This document shows, in pieces, positions 17,732-26,357 of a DNA stretch of 59,560 bases. The DNA is from Streptomyces atroolivaceus. Lineage in GTDB: Bacteria > Actinomycetota > Actinomycetes > Streptomycetales > Streptomycetaceae. Made by a program: the position numbers and the translations under genes. The DNA lies in assembly GCF_000717025.1 (NCBI RefSeq), contig NZ_JNXG01000027.1, forward strand, positions 1 to 59,560, given 5' to 3'. The stretch's first letter is position 1. Each line of letters starts with the position of its first letter. Below the pieces are notes generated by a model. It was not told the origin of the DNA, made no database searches, and saw only the letters and a list, made by a program, of their open reading frames with translations.

Positions 17732-19030
17732 TCACGAGGTGGCTCCCTCATCAAGCGGGTGTGAGCGGGGGGCGGATAGATGCCAGGACAGGCGTCCGCA
17801 CTCGGCCGAGGCGCGCTGCCCGCCGTCCTCGTCGAAGCAGAGGCGGTAGCGGTCGGGGGAACGTGCTGCCCGCCACCGGTCGGCGATGTCCTGGATCTCT
17901 TTCCAGATGTCCCGCGGCCCGTTGACGGTGACGCTCCAGCACTGGTGGCCCACAGGCTCCGCGCGCATCCAGGATCCGCAGCCGGGTGCGCCGATCGCCA
18001 GGTGCTCAGACCTGAAGTCCCGCACCAGACCTCCGAGGAGATGGTCGGCCGCCAGCCAGAAGCCGCGGTCGCTGTCCGCGGGCGGCGCCAGCACGCTCCG
18101 TTGAGTCCAGGCGCCCGGCTCGGTGGCGATGCGCTGCCGGAACTCCTCGCTGAGCCAGATCCGCGCCATGCCGTGCCCGGCGCGGTGGGCGAACTCCACG
18201 GCCCGCAGCTCCGCCGTGATCTGCCCATCGGCTGTGCGCCTGACCACGGCGAGGCCGGGCCACGACGGGGACGCGCTGGTTACGTGCGCCAGCAGTGTGC
18301 CGCTTGGCGCGAGTTGCTCGACCAGGGCCGTCGGTACGCACTCCACCGTGTACGACACGAAGATCCTGTCGAACTCCCGTCCCGGCAGGCCCTGTTCGCC
18401 CGAGCCGCATACCACCTGCGGTCGGAAGCCGAGATTGCCCAGCCGGGCGGTGGCCGCGTCCGTGAGGTGCTGGTCCCGGTCGACAGTGACCACTCCCTGG
18501 TCGCCGCAGACCTGGCAGGCCACCGCGGCGGTCACCCCCGCTCCCGTCCCGACGTCCAGCACCCGCAGACCCGGGCGCAGATCCAGCTCCTCCAGCAGTG
18601 AGACGGTCATGCCCATCACTGTCGACATCGATGTGATCGATGCCCCCGACCGCGTCCCCCGCGCCCGATCCAGCAGCGGCTCCCCGTCATGCTGGACGAG
18701 CACACTGGCCCCGCTGTACAGCAGCCCGAGGAGCTCGGGGCGGTCCAGTGGCGCCGACCAGTCCAGCAGGTCCCAGCACGGCGGCTCCTCGCCCGGGCCG
18801 CTGCGCCGTACGTAGGCCTGCGGCATCAGCACTTCGCGGGGCAGCGTGAGGAGGGCGTCGCGGACCTGGCCCGGCCCCAGAGATCCTTCCTCCTCAAGCC
18901 GGGCGACCATCTCCGCCCGCGCGGCGGCCGGATCCGCTTCCGCATACGGCGGCGTGGCTCCGCCGACCGGGCCTGCGGTCCGCTCCGGTGCCTGATCACC
19001 GGCGGCGGGACAGGTATCCAGAGTGCTCAT
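17732..19030 (-). CDS. SAM-dependent methyltransferase, protein-isoaspartate type
   Basis: From ATG 19030 it encodes 432 residues. A PCMT-like catalytic domain occupies about residues 60-290: MSTVMGMTVSLLEELDLRPG, then the SAM-binding loop RVLDVGTGAGVTAAVA (near 155), VVTVDRDQHLTDAA, and FDRIFVSYTVECVP. The C-terminal 140 residues (LGGLVRDFRSEHLAIGAPGC and HQCWSVTVNGPRDIW) form an extra domain found in actinobacterial relatives. The family methylates carboxyl groups of damaged aspartate, but actinobacterial fusions of this kind also occur in peptide natural-product loci. The ATG overlaps the stop of the triple-Nudix gene (ATGA), so the two are translationally coupled. The enzyme family is firm; the substrate is unknown. 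Confidence 0.85.
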   Translation of the reverse strand: MSTLDTCPAAGDQAPERTAGPVGGATPPYAEADPAAARAEMVARLEEEGSLGPGQVRDALLTLPREVLMPQAYVRRSGPGEEPPCWDLLDWSAPLDRPELLGLLYSGASVLVQHDGEPLLDRARGTRSGASITSMSTVMGMTVSLLEELDLRPGLRVLDVGTGAGVTAAVACQVCGDQGVVTVDRDQHLTDAATARLGNLGFRPQVVCGSGEQGLPGREFDRIFVSYTVECVPTALVEQLAPSGTLLAHVTSASPSWPGLAVVRRTADGQITAELRAVEFAHRAGHGMARIWLSEEFRQRIATEPGAWTQRSVLAPPADSDRGFWLAADHLLGGLVRDFRSEHLAIGAPGCGSWMRAEPVGHQCWSVTVNGPRDIWKEIQDIADRWRAARSPDRYRLCFDEDGGQRASAECGRLSWHLSAPRSHPLDEGATS

Positions 19031-20514
19031 CGCTCGCCCCAGCCCTGCTCGGAGTACCGGCGCCCCCGAAGGATTCCGTCGATTGCCATGCGGGTGTACG
19101 GCACAACGTCGGCCGGAAGGTCCTGCGGCTTGCACCACCGCCACTCCACGCACCGGTCGGGTTCCAGGACCTCCGGGTTGCCAGTCCAGGAGCGAGCCTG
19201 GAAGACGAGCGCGATCCTCGGCCGGGCGTCGGGGGAGTCGACGTGGTGCACCGTGTGGACGAGTTCGACGTCCTTGGGCGCGATGATCAGGCCCGCTTCC
19301 TCCTTTGCTTCCCGAACCAGACAGTCGATCGCCGTTTCCCGCTCGCAGTGACCGGCCAGGAAGTGCCAGGTGTCCGGCGCGAAGGCGGACTCCGGGTGGC
19401 GCAGGCCGAGGAGGATCCGCCCCTGGTCGTCCTGGAGATGGAGGTGAACGCCGACGATGTGCAGCTCGGTCCCCGGCGGCGCCTCGTCGGCCGGCGGGCC
19501 AGCACTGTCCGGCAGTTCCTTCGCCGCGGGATGCTCGGCCGCGTGGCGCCGGATCAGCTCACCGAGCCCGGGGCTCAGGCGCAGCCGGTCGAGCATGTTC
19601 ACGGTGCACCACGTCAGCAGGACACCTTCGCGGAGGTCCACCGTCTCGGCGTCACCGCTCCAGTGCCCGGCGTAGACGCTGATGGGCACGGCCAGGCCTT
19701 CGACGCTCGTCGCCTCCTGGACGGCGAACGGCATCAGGCCCATGGGTTCCAGGCCAGGAGTTTCCTCGGCGAGCTCGCGTCGCAGTGTCGCCTCGAGGCT
19801 GGCATCGTCCCGTGACCGTTTGCCTCCTACGAGGGCCAGAACCCAGGGCTCCCACATGCCCTCACGGTCATCGCGCAGATGAAGGAGATACCTGCCGGCT
19901 CCGTCGTGGATCAGGGCGCTGGCGCTGACGGGCTCCGGGCGCCCATCCAGGCCATGCAGCTCGGCTGCCAGCAGCTTGGCCCGCAGCGTGGGGGAGCGCA
20001 CGTCGGCGTACGGGAGCCACTGCGCGCCGGCGACTTCCTCGTTCTGCAGAGCGAGCGCGGGCGGTTGCTCAGCGGTGAGGTAGAACGCGAAACGGACATC
20101 GAAGTGCTGGTGAGCGGCCTCGCCCTTGGCGGAGTTGGCGTCGATGTCTTGGACGTCCACGTCGATCGGCTCGTCGAGGAACTGCGGAGTCAGGCACAGG
20201 TCGCCGGGGCGCAGCCCTGCCTCTTCGCACACCTCGCGGACGGCCGTGGCCAGGAGCGTACGGTCACCCGCCTCGACATGGCCGCCTGGGGCGAGAAGCA
20301 GTCCCGTGGCCCGGTGGCCGATGTGGAGCACCCGCCGGCCGCGGTCGATGACCACCGCGCTGCAGGTGACGTGACCGGGCAGGGTGGCGCGGCTGGACGG
20401 CTCCGCGGCGCCGTCGAGGACAGTCAGCAGCCCTTCCAGGGCCTCCCGTTCCCCGGCATACCGACTGAGATAGGTCTCGATGGTCGCGCGGATGTGGGAG
20501 CGGGAAGGCGGCAT
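19027..20514 (-). CDS. Triple Nudix-domain protein
   Basis: From ATG 20514 (GAGGTGATCAC just upstream) it encodes 495 residues with three successive Nudix domains. Domain 1 (about 45-170) has GGHVEAGDRTLLATAVREVC then EEAG. Domain 2 (about 185-330) has GGKRSRDDASLEATLRRELA then EETPG. Domain 3 (about 350-480) has GHCERETAIDCLVREAKEEA, with one residue fewer than usual between the Gly and first Glu. All three retain the RE-x-x-EE catalytic core. Three Nudix folds in one chain is unusual; they may process related nucleotides or leave one domain for binding. Domain 1 is a paralogue of the stand-alone Nudix at 15362. The gene is coupled to the methyltransferase by a 4-bp overlap, and before the 10-kb insertion it lay just downstream of the MFS gene. 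Confidence 0.9.
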   Translation of the reverse strand: MPPSRSHIRATIETYLSRYAGEREALEGLLTVLDGAAEPSSRATLPGHVTCSAVVIDRGRRVLHIGHRATGLLLAPGGHVEAGDRTLLATAVREVCEEAGLRPGDLCLTPQFLDEPIDVDVQDIDANSAKGEAAHQHFDVRFAFYLTAEQPPALALQNEEVAGAQWLPYADVRSPTLRAKLLAAELHGLDGRPEPVSASALIHDGAGRYLLHLRDDREGMWEPWVLALVGGKRSRDDASLEATLRRELAEETPGLEPMGLMPFAVQEATSVEGLAVPISVYAGHWSGDAETVDLREGVLLTWCTVNMLDRLRLSPGLGELIRRHAAEHPAAKELPDSAGPPADEAPPGTELHIVGVHLHLQDDQGRILLGLRHPESAFAPDTWHFLAGHCERETAIDCLVREAKEEAGLIIAPKDVELVHTVHHVDSPDARPRIALVFQARSWTGNPEVLEPDRCVEWRWCKPQDLPADVVPYTRMAIDGILRGRRYSEQGWGER

Positions 20515-20627
20515 GTGATCACCTCGGGACGTCGGAGACGGGATGCGGGTGCTGGACAGGAGGCGCGCCCCTGGCGGCGGGCCCGCACATGAGGGCTTCG
20601 GGTTAGGGGCTGTGTCCGGGTTCGTGC

Positions 20628-20893
20628 TCACGGGCCCCCTTCCGAAGAGGGGTCGTGCCGCCCATCCACGGCGACTGCAGGATCGAGGACGATCGGCCTC
20701 GACGGCGTCGGAGCTGTGACGGCCCCGGCTGAAGGAGAAGCCACGCCAGGTGAGCTGGGCATGTCCAGCAGGCTGCGCAGCGGGGAGCGGTAGAGGACCA
20801 CGAGGGGGACGACGAGGAGGCAGGTACCGGCACCCAGGGTGGGGCGCACGCCGATCCATGTGCCGAGACCACCGGCGAGGAGCGCGGCCACCG
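20628..20893 (-). pseudogene. C-terminal part of an MFS transporter split by a transposon
   Basis: The minus-strand frame reads VAALLAGGLGTWIGVRPTLG, then a last membrane helix AGTCLLVVPLVVLYRSPLRS and a Pro/Ser-rich tail ending at 20628. It has no start of its own. Its first in-frame residues pick up exactly where the MFS fragment at 30865-31976 breaks off (TWLTSGARPV), and both junctions carry the same CGGTG pentamer on the coding strand. Removing 20894-30864 and one pentamer copy restores one continuous frame. This is the tail of one interrupted gene, displaced by about 10 kb. Confidence 0.92.
20889..20893. repeat. Left target-site duplication (CACCG)
   Basis: CACCG immediately outside the left terminal repeat is repeated immediately outside the right terminal repeat at 30865-30869. 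It is the five-base target duplication expected from a DDE transposase. Confidence 0.85.
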
Positions 20894-20919
20894 TGTAGGT
20901 TCCGCGACTCCGTGGACAC
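20894..20919 (+). repeat. Left terminal inverted repeat of the 10-kb element
   Basis: The 26-bp left end reads inward TGTAGGTTCCGC, then GAC, then TCCGTGGACAC. It differs from the right end at two positions (GAC versus AAT in the middle). Sub-terminal repeats are not obvious on this side, so the left interior may have been replaced. Confidence 0.85.
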
Positions 20920-21109
20920 TCGCGGCCCTCTGACCTGGTGTGTTGATGTCGGTGAGCACTCCCGGCTGTACACGTCGTCGTTTGATCATGAGCGAAAGCC
21001 CTCTGTGGACGCGTTTGCACCGTAACGCTGGGTACTGCTCGTTGCCCTACGCGCCTGGGCGCGCGGGTGTGAGTGGGGCTGGGGGATGGCTCCTCCGACG
21101 TTGCGCCCA

Positions 21110-21215
21110 GCAGGTCGCGCGCATGGCGGACTGCTGGAGTTCCGGGGAAAGGGGGAGCTTCAAGTGTCGCGAGGATCGCCGGTATGGGTAACCGGCGATT
21201 GTGGTCTATGTTGCG
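21110..21215 (+). repeat. Copy A of a repeat found again before the AlbA-like gene, with a hairpin
   Basis: About 70-100 bp here (core gatcgccggtatgggtaacc, then ctatgttgc) recurs at about 35,950-36,060. The core is a 9-bp stem (21175-21183 with 21191-21199) around a 7-base loop. In copy B the same place holds a 14-bp perfect stem directly before a gene. Here no gene follows, only a tandem repeat, so this copy looks like an orphaned upstream region. Confidence 0.65.
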
Positions 21216-21257
21216 GCGACCGGCGACCGGCGACCGGCGACCGGCGACCGGCGACCG
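21216..21257 (+). repeat. Six perfect tandem copies of a 7-bp unit (GCGACCG)
   Basis: Six head-to-tail copies of GCGACCG fill exactly 42 bp. Copy number could vary by slippage. There is no gene over it. From 21258 to 22012 I see only weak small frames, such as one at about 21540-21713, none convincing. Confidence 0.9.
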
Positions 21258-22012
21258 GCCATGGGGCCAGGATTGGTCAGAACTGGGGTCCTTGGGCGAT
21301 GTACGTTGGGCGTGTTGGTCGCGTGGTCAAGCCGCTGCAGCAGTAGCAGCGCGTCGTCGAGCAGGACCGGGTCTCGTGCCGCGGGACCGCCGGCCGTTTG
21401 CGGTGGTGAGTGCAGTATCGGGCACCGGCACACCCTCCACCAAATGTAGCCCTGGCGTACCGGGCCGGGCCCAGCCATGCCACCACTCCTTCAAGTGATG
21501 GCGCATCCCAGGCCCGATCGGGATCACGGGCCCGTCAGCATGTCATCGCGTGGGAAGGGTGAGCTTGTGCCGACCGGAATGGAGAAGCAGGGACTGGAGA
21601 TGATCGAGCCGGACAATGGCGGGCCGGGCGTCGCGGCCTCCGCCAGTGAGGGCGTCGGCCCCGGAGGGCTCGTGGAGTGCGCTCAGGTCGAGTACGAAGG
21701 GGCCGCGTCGTGAACATCAGGGTGCTTTAGGCACCTGCGCAGGTCACCACCTGCATCCCCGCTGGACGTCGACCTCATGGGTTGTGGCCCTCATTGTCTG
21801 AGACTCCGGCGTCAGCACCTTGAGCGCCGGTGCGGTGCCAGGCGTACGCCGACCACTTGGACGCCGATGACGCTGATCGCCGCAGTGGCCTGGGCGCCAC
21901 GCGGCACCCGGGTCGCGCGACTCTGCGCAGGAGCGGTGGGCAGAAGGCGGCGGGGGCGTCACCTCCGCCGCCGTGTCGCCCCCTGGCGTGCCGCACCGCC
22001 CTGGGGGTGGGG

Positions 22013-22471
22013 CTACTGGACGTCTTCCCCGGTGACCAGCTCCTCGAGCTTGTCGGCCCCCCTGCCGATGATCAGGGCCGTCATGCAGGCGATCTCGAGG
22101 AGCTTCTTGTCGGTGTCATCCACGACATCATTGTCGAACTCGTCCAGGCTGAAGTGACTGCGCACGCCCGCCTGACCGTCGACGATGACGCCGCCCGGGT
22201 TTGCCACGTCGTCTCCGAGGAACTCGAGGAACGTCGTGGCATCCTTCGGCTCGGTCATCGGGCCGATGAAGGACGTGGCGGCGATCCAGTGCGTGTTCTC
22301 CCCGTCGTACTCGAAGTGCACCTTCTGGCGGCGCGTCTTCTTGGACCCGTCCTTGGCCGTGGCCGGGACATCCACGGTGGCCACCACCTTGAGGTCCTTT
22401 GCCCCCCCCTTGACGTTCTCCGCGCCGAGCCCCTGGGTGAGACCGTCGATGAACTGCTTCCACGTCGCCAT
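22013..22471 (-). CDS. Hypothetical 152-residue protein in the transposon cargo
   Basis: From ATG 22471, with GGAG eight bases upstream, it encodes 152 residues: MATWKQFIDGLTQGLGAENV, a Lys-rich segment, HWIAATSFIGPMTEPKDATT, then FSLDEFDNDVVDDTDKKLLE and a C-terminal IGRGADKLEELVTGED. The alternating beta/alpha layout and acidic C-terminal helix remind me of YbjN or type III chaperone-like folds, but the resemblance is impressionistic. No signal peptide or membrane helix. It is divergent from the HNH nuclease gene across a 340-bp gap (22472-22811) likely to hold both promoters. If chaperone-like, it might serve one of the leaderless cargo proteins. Confidence 0.6.
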   Translation of the reverse strand: MATWKQFIDGLTQGLGAENVKGGAKDLKVVATVDVPATAKDGSKKTRRQKVHFEYDGENTHWIAATSFIGPMTEPKDATTFLEFLGDDVANPGGVIVDGQAGVRSHFSLDEFDNDVVDDTDKKLLEIACMTALIIGRGADKLEELVTGEDVQ

Positions 22472-22811
22472 GCTTGCCTGCTCCCTTAAACCGTTCGGGT
22501 GTGTGTACATCAACGGGCCTGGCGACCGCAGGTCACGTCCACGGGGCACGGCCGCCGGCACGCAAACGGGCAGCCACCCGACACCCCCAAAATGCACGAG
22601 ACCCGAAGGCCGAACCGCGGGGCCCAGCCTGACGCCACCGGCAGCAACCCAACTGGCTGCCGACGCCCGCTGTGTTCACGGCGTCGGCGTATGAACACGC
22701 GATCCGACTTTCCGCGCACCAGAGTGAACCGCCCACCGATGAGCCCCGGCCAAGCGCGCGGCCCCGCTACGAAGATCTGGACCGTTCTGGTTCTTCGAAA
22801 GGGATCCGCTC

Positions 22812-23483
22812 GTGCGTCTTCTGACCACCCTCGCGGCCGCCACGGCCGCCCTCGCCGCTCTGACCTTCCCTGCCCACGCCGAAGCCGGCCCGCTGGGAGA
22901 GGCGGGCGAGACCCTCGCCCTGCCGCTGCGGGACGCCGTCAACGCGCTGCCCGCCGCCGACGAGTCACGGGCCGGCTACACACGTACCTCGTTCAAGCAC
23001 TGGACGGACGCCGACAAGGACGGGTGCAACACCCGCAAGGAAGTGCTGCTGGCGGAGGCGTTCACCGCACCCGAGCAGGGCGCGCGCTGCGCACTCACAG
23101 GGGGCCAGTGGTACAGCCCCTACGACGACCTCTACGTCGACGCCGCCGGCGGCCTGGACGTCGACCACATGGTGCCGCTCGCCGAAGCCTGGGACTCCGG
23201 CGCCGGGCAGTGGACGGCGAAGGAGCGCGAAGCGTACGCCAACGACCTCGACGACGACCGGGCCCTGATCGCGGTCACCGCCCGCTCCAACCGCTCCAAG
23301 GCCGACCAGGACCCCGCGACATGGCTCCCGCCGGCCGAGGCATACCGCTGCCAGTACCTGAGCGACTGGGTGGCGGTGAAGATGCGCTGGCAGCTCACCG
23401 TCGACGACACCGAGCGCCAGGCGCTCGACGACGGCATGGCCGGCTGCCCGAACGCACCGGTGAAGGTGACGTTCGCCCGGTAG
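22812..23483 (+). CDS. Secreted HNH-family nuclease
   Basis: This encodes 223 residues. A signal peptide (RLLTTLAAATAALAALTFPA, cleavage near HAEA, residue 23) leads into the DUF1524-type nuclease domain: YTRTSFKHWTDADKDGCNTR, LDVDHMVPLAEAWDSGA (about 115-131, with the catalytic histidine), AYANDLDDDRALIAVTARSN and KADQDPATWLPP. Paired cysteines (GCNTR/ARCALTG and YRCQ/AGCPN) probably form disulfides outside the cell. The likely role is extracellular DNA hydrolysis in competition or scavenging. It lies inside the 10-kb element and is about as similar to the copy at 43208 as to the lipoprotein copy, so it probably arrived with the transposon rather than by local duplication. Confidence 0.85.
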   Translation: MRLLTTLAAATAALAALTFPAHAEAGPLGEAGETLALPLRDAVNALPAADESRAGYTRTSFKHWTDADKDGCNTRKEVLLAEAFTAPEQGARCALTGGQWYSPYDDLYVDAAGGLDVDHMVPLAEAWDSGAGQWTAKEREAYANDLDDDRALIAVTARSNRSKADQDPATWLPPAEAYRCQYLSDWVAVKMRWQLTVDDTERQALDDGMAGCPNAPVKVTFAR

Positions 23484-23548
23484 GCGAGCCGGCGGACGTC
23501 ACACGCCCATCGGTAAGCTCGGCTCACCACATCGGACACGGTCTTAGC

Positions 23549-23615
23549 CGTTTGGCCCCGACGCGCCGTCTGCGTCGCGCAGTCAGGCCAGTGCGGGAGC
23601 GCCGTCGGCACGGTG
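23549..23615 (+). repeat. 67-bp direct repeat, copy 1
   Basis: This matches 30680-30746 at most positions in the same orientation (cgccgtctgcgtcgcgcagt against cgccgtctgcgtcccgcagt). On the minus strand both copies contain the end of the same reading frame (HRADGAPALA stop here, HRADVVPSLV stop there). Copy 1 continues upstream into plausible text (LEEAQRLFDLLDQQPPHRAD, 23583 to about 23750), so a gene fragment remains here. The two copies bracket the toxin/lectin block. Confidence 0.7.
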
Positions 23616-23914
23616 TGGTGGTTGCTGGTCGAGCAGGTCGAAAAGGCGTTGTGCTTCTTCGAGGAGCGCCCGGCCGCGTGGCGTCGCGATGACTGGGCGT
23701 GTGTGGTGGTTGGAGATCTCGAAGCCCACGGCGGTCTCCAGCATGTTCAGTCGGTGCTGAGGGACATGCGCGGGATGCAAGGGTGAGTGCAGCGGGTTCG
23801 TCTCCGAAGAGGGGCAGCGCTGCCTCGGTGTTGGCATCGGCTCTTCCGCCGTCCGTGCGGCATCGTGTGGCGAGGCCGTAGGAGCGGGTGATCAGGTCCT
23901 CGACGCGCGGCGAT

Positions 23915-24053
23915 GACGGATCCCATCCATGCGTTGGTGAAGGCAATGCCGTTGGAGTGGCCTTCGGGGGTGGCCAGCATCATAATCACCGCGATCAGCG
24001 GCAGAGGGCTGATGGCGATGCCGACAGCCGAGGGTGGGCAGCATGTCAGCCAC
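23915..24053 (-). pseudogene. 5' fragment of a GAP-family (Sap-like) membrane protein gene
   Basis: On the minus strand a GTG at 24053 gives VADMLP. After a one-base shift it reads SAVGIAISPLPLIAVIMMLA, then PEGHSNGIAFTNAW. This matches the first transmembrane helix of actinobacterial GAP/LysE-type exporters (typically MLPxAVGIAISPLPI). The remaining helices are missing. It is a short relic stranded between the HNH gene and the NHL-lectin gene. Confidence 0.6.
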
Positions 24054-24236
24054 CGGGTCCGCCCGTGCGTCACCTCAGGCGCTGACCGCAGGTCGCAGCC
24101 GGCCCGCGGGGCCAGCGTCAACGCAACGCGTGGAGGCACCCGTTGGTGACTTTGCCGACCGGATGCCCACATGGCTTGTTGGAATCCCTCTAGAACCGGC
24201 TGTACTGGGCGACCGGTGAACAGTGAAGGGACAACC

Positions 24237-25763
24237 ATGAGCACTCCGCAGGCAGAAGCCACCGGAGGCGAGGAATCCTCTCCTCGTATCAGCACGATCG
24301 CGGGGACGGGGGCAGCGGGGTTCAAGGGGGAGAACGAGTCGGCTGTTTCCGCCCAGTTGAATGGTCCGTACGACATGGCGGTGGACAGCACCGGTGCCCT
24401 GTACTTCTCCGACTACAGCAACCACCGGGTCCGGAAAATCGCCACGGACGGGAAGATCAGCACGATCGCCGGAACCGGCACCGCAGGCGTCGCCGGTGAC
24501 GGCGGCCAGGCCACCAAGGCCCAGCTGAACTGTCCGCGCCAGATCGCGGTGGACAGCACCGATGCTGTCTATGTCGCCGACTCGGGTAATCACCGGATCC
24601 GGAAGGTTACGGCCGAGGGCGGGATCAGCACGGTCGCCGGCACCGGCGCCGCCAATTCCGCCGGTGACGGCGGCCCGGCTACCAAAGCGCAACTGAACAG
24701 GCCGTTCGGGTTGGCATTCGCCAGCTCCGGTGCCTTTTACATTGCCGAGTACGGCAGCAACCGGGTCCGGAGGGTCACGGCGGACGGGAACATCAGCACG
24801 ATCGCCGGCACCGGTACCGCAGGCGTCGCCGGTGACGGTGGCCCCGCCATTAAGGCCCAGCTGAAAACACCGTACGCAGTGGCGGTCGACGACACCGGTG
24901 CTGTCTATATTGCCGACTCGGGTAATGAGCGGATCCGGAAGGTTACGGCCGAGGGTGAGATCAGCACGGTAGCCGGCACCGGCGTCGCAGGTTCCGGCGG
25001 TGACGGCGGCCCGGCTACCAAGGCCCAGCTGAACAGGCCGTACGGAATCGCTTTGGACAGCTCCGGTTCCCTCTACATCTCTGAGTACGGCAGTAACCGG
25101 GTCCGGAAAGTCACGGCGGACGGGAACATCAGCACCGTCGCCGGCACTGGCGCCGCAGGATCTGCCGGTGACGGGGCCCCGGCCACCAAGGCTCAGCTGA
25201 ACCAGCCGTTCGGGGTCGCCGTGGACTGCGTCGACGCCCTCTACATCGCTGACCACAAGAATCACCGGATCCGGAAGGTCGCATCGGCGGTGATGGCCGG
25301 GCTGCCCGAGTCGGGCACCGTGGCCTCCTTTGCCAACGTGCGCAGTAGGCTGCGGATGGGGGTCCTGCGGGAGTCCACCAGGGACGGGGCCGAGATCCAC
25401 CAGTCCCTCGCCTCTCCGCGGGCACACCAGCGGTGGCGGCTGATCGCGTCGGGCCAGGACGACGGCGAGGTCCTGTACCGGATCGAGAACCTGCGCAGCG
25501 GCAAGGTCCTGGAGGTCGTCGGAGGCGGCACCGTAGACGGGGCGGTGGTCGCGCAGCGCGCCTACGAGGGCAGTGACGCCGAGCACCAGCAGTGGAGGCT
25601 GATCCCGGTGGGTTCGGTGACCGACACCCCGCGGGTCTATGAGATCGCGAACCGCAACAGCGGTCTGTTGCTGCGCGTCGAGACCAACGCCCCCACGGTG
25701 ATCAAGCAGTACGGGGCGCAGGGCGACCACCGCGACCGGCAGTGGCAGCTCCTTCCGGTGTGA
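24237..25763 (+). CDS. NHL-repeat beta-propeller fused to a ricin-type lectin domain
   Basis: From ATG 24237 (AAGGGA six bases upstream) it encodes 508 residues and no signal peptide. Residues about 18-350 are six NHL repeats of about 56 residues, each ISTIAGTGTAGVAGDGG, then ATKAQLN-x-P, VAVD, YIAD and NRIRKV. This predicts a six-bladed propeller that binds protein or sugar. Residues about 370-508 carry QRWRLI, GKVLEVVGGGTVDGAVVAQR and HQQWRLIPV, the Q-x-W pattern of ricin-B-like beta-trefoil lectins. The repeats are also strong at DNA level (24290-25290, period about 168 bp). A carbohydrate-binding role is likely. It converges on the 166-residue gene across a terminator and lies beside the pore-former candidate, so it may supply target recognition. 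Confidence 0.8.
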   Translation: MSTPQAEATGGEESSPRISTIAGTGAAGFKGENESAVSAQLNGPYDMAVDSTGALYFSDYSNHRVRKIATDGKISTIAGTGTAGVAGDGGQATKAQLNCPRQIAVDSTDAVYVADSGNHRIRKVTAEGGISTVAGTGAANSAGDGGPATKAQLNRPFGLAFASSGAFYIAEYGSNRVRRVTADGNISTIAGTGTAGVAGDGGPAIKAQLKTPYAVAVDDTGAVYIADSGNERIRKVTAEGEISTVAGTGVAGSGGDGGPATKAQLNRPYGIALDSSGSLYISEYGSNRVRKVTADGNISTVAGTGAAGSAGDGAPATKAQLNQPFGVAVDCVDALYIADHKNHRIRKVASAVMAGLPESGTVASFANVRSRLRMGVLRESTRDGAEIHQSLASPRAHQRWRLIASGQDDGEVLYRIENLRSGKVLEVVGGGTVDGAVVAQRAYEGSDAEHQQWRLIPVGSVTDTPRVYEIANRNSGLLLRVETNAPTVIKQYGAQGDHRDRQWQLLPV

Positions 25764-25768
25764 ACACA

Positions 25769-25804
25769 CCAGTGGTCAGGGGCAGTGATGCCCCTGACCA
25801 CTGG
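25769..25804. terminator. Bidirectional terminator between convergent cargo genes
   Basis: A perfect 16-bp stem (25769-25784 with 25789-25804, arm ccagtggtcaggggca) and a four-base GTGA loop lie between the NHL-lectin stop at 25763 and the stop of the opposing gene at 25817. Symmetry and position fit a terminator serving both strands. Confidence 0.85.
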
Positions 25805-25816
25805 GACCTTGTGAAC

Positions 25817-26317
25817 CTACTTGGAGTCGGACGGCTTCTCGGCGGTGGCCTTGGGCGCCTTGGGGGGCTCCTCGGCCTTCGGGGAAGCCGGGGCATCGGG
25901 AGCCTTGAAGTCGTCCCTCTTCGGCGCCTTCAGGCCCTCGTCCTTCTGCAGGTCGCCGCGCTGCGTCACGGTCTCGCTGGACTTGTCCATGCCGGCGGCC
26001 GCGGCCGTGGACACCGAGCCGGGGTCCTGGGCGTAGGCGGCCTGGGTGCCGGCCGATGCCTGGGTGGTCTGGATGAAGGAGGCGAGGAAGCCCAGGATGG
26101 CCCGTGCTTCGGGCGCCTGTTCCTGCACGATCTTCGCCCGGTGGGAGGCCCCGTGGATCCCGCTGGTGAACAGGCTCGTGGTCGTGTCGTCGTACGTGTC
26201 GTCGTCGGCGTCCTCGAAGTCGACGCCCGCTCCCGGTCGGGGCTTGTCGTGGTCGGTGGTCACCGAGAAGAGCCCCGCGCCCGTTCCCGCGGAGTCGAAG
26301 ACGTTTTTGAACACCAT
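25817..26317 (-). CDS. Hypothetical protein with Lys/Pro/Ala-rich tail, next to the pore-former
   Basis: From ATG 26317 (AGAGGTG upstream) it encodes 166 residues. The first half (MVFKNVFDSAGTGAGLFSVT, then DFEDADDDTYDDTTTSLFTS) is acidic. A central helix (AKIVQEQAPEARAILGFLAS) follows, and the last 60 residues are a low-complexity tail of Lys, Asp, Glu, Ala and Pro (KAPKRDDFKAPDAPASPKAE). I recognise no family. No signal peptide. It starts 41 bp after the stop of the pore-former gene on the same strand and is likely co-transcribed. Possible roles are partner, immunity or chaperone, all inferred from position only. Confidence 0.65.
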   Translation of the reverse strand: MVFKNVFDSAGTGAGLFSVTTDHDKPRPGAGVDFEDADDDTYDDTTTSLFTSGIHGASHRAKIVQEQAPEARAILGFLASFIQTTQASAGTQAAYAQDPGSVSTAAAAGMDKSSETVTQRGDLQKDEGLKAPKRDDFKAPDAPASPKAEEPPKAPKATAEKPSDSK

Positions 26318-26357
26318 GGTCGTCACCTCTGGTCGTTGTGGCGGCGCGGCCTGCCGG

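Noticed and set aside
17501..19030. FxLD-type lanthipeptide locus (methyltransferase plus small peptide)
   Set aside because: The small protein has no FxLD motif, no leader/core layout and few Cys/Ser/Thr; no lanthipeptide synthetase or dehydratase is nearby.
21540..21713. 57-residue plus-strand frame in the transposon
   Set aside because: Composition is acceptable, but there is no ribosome site, no domain and no operon context.
24290..25290. CRISPR-like or satellite array
   Set aside because: The period of about 168 bp is the codon-level repeat of NHL propeller blades in one open reading frame; there are no spacers.
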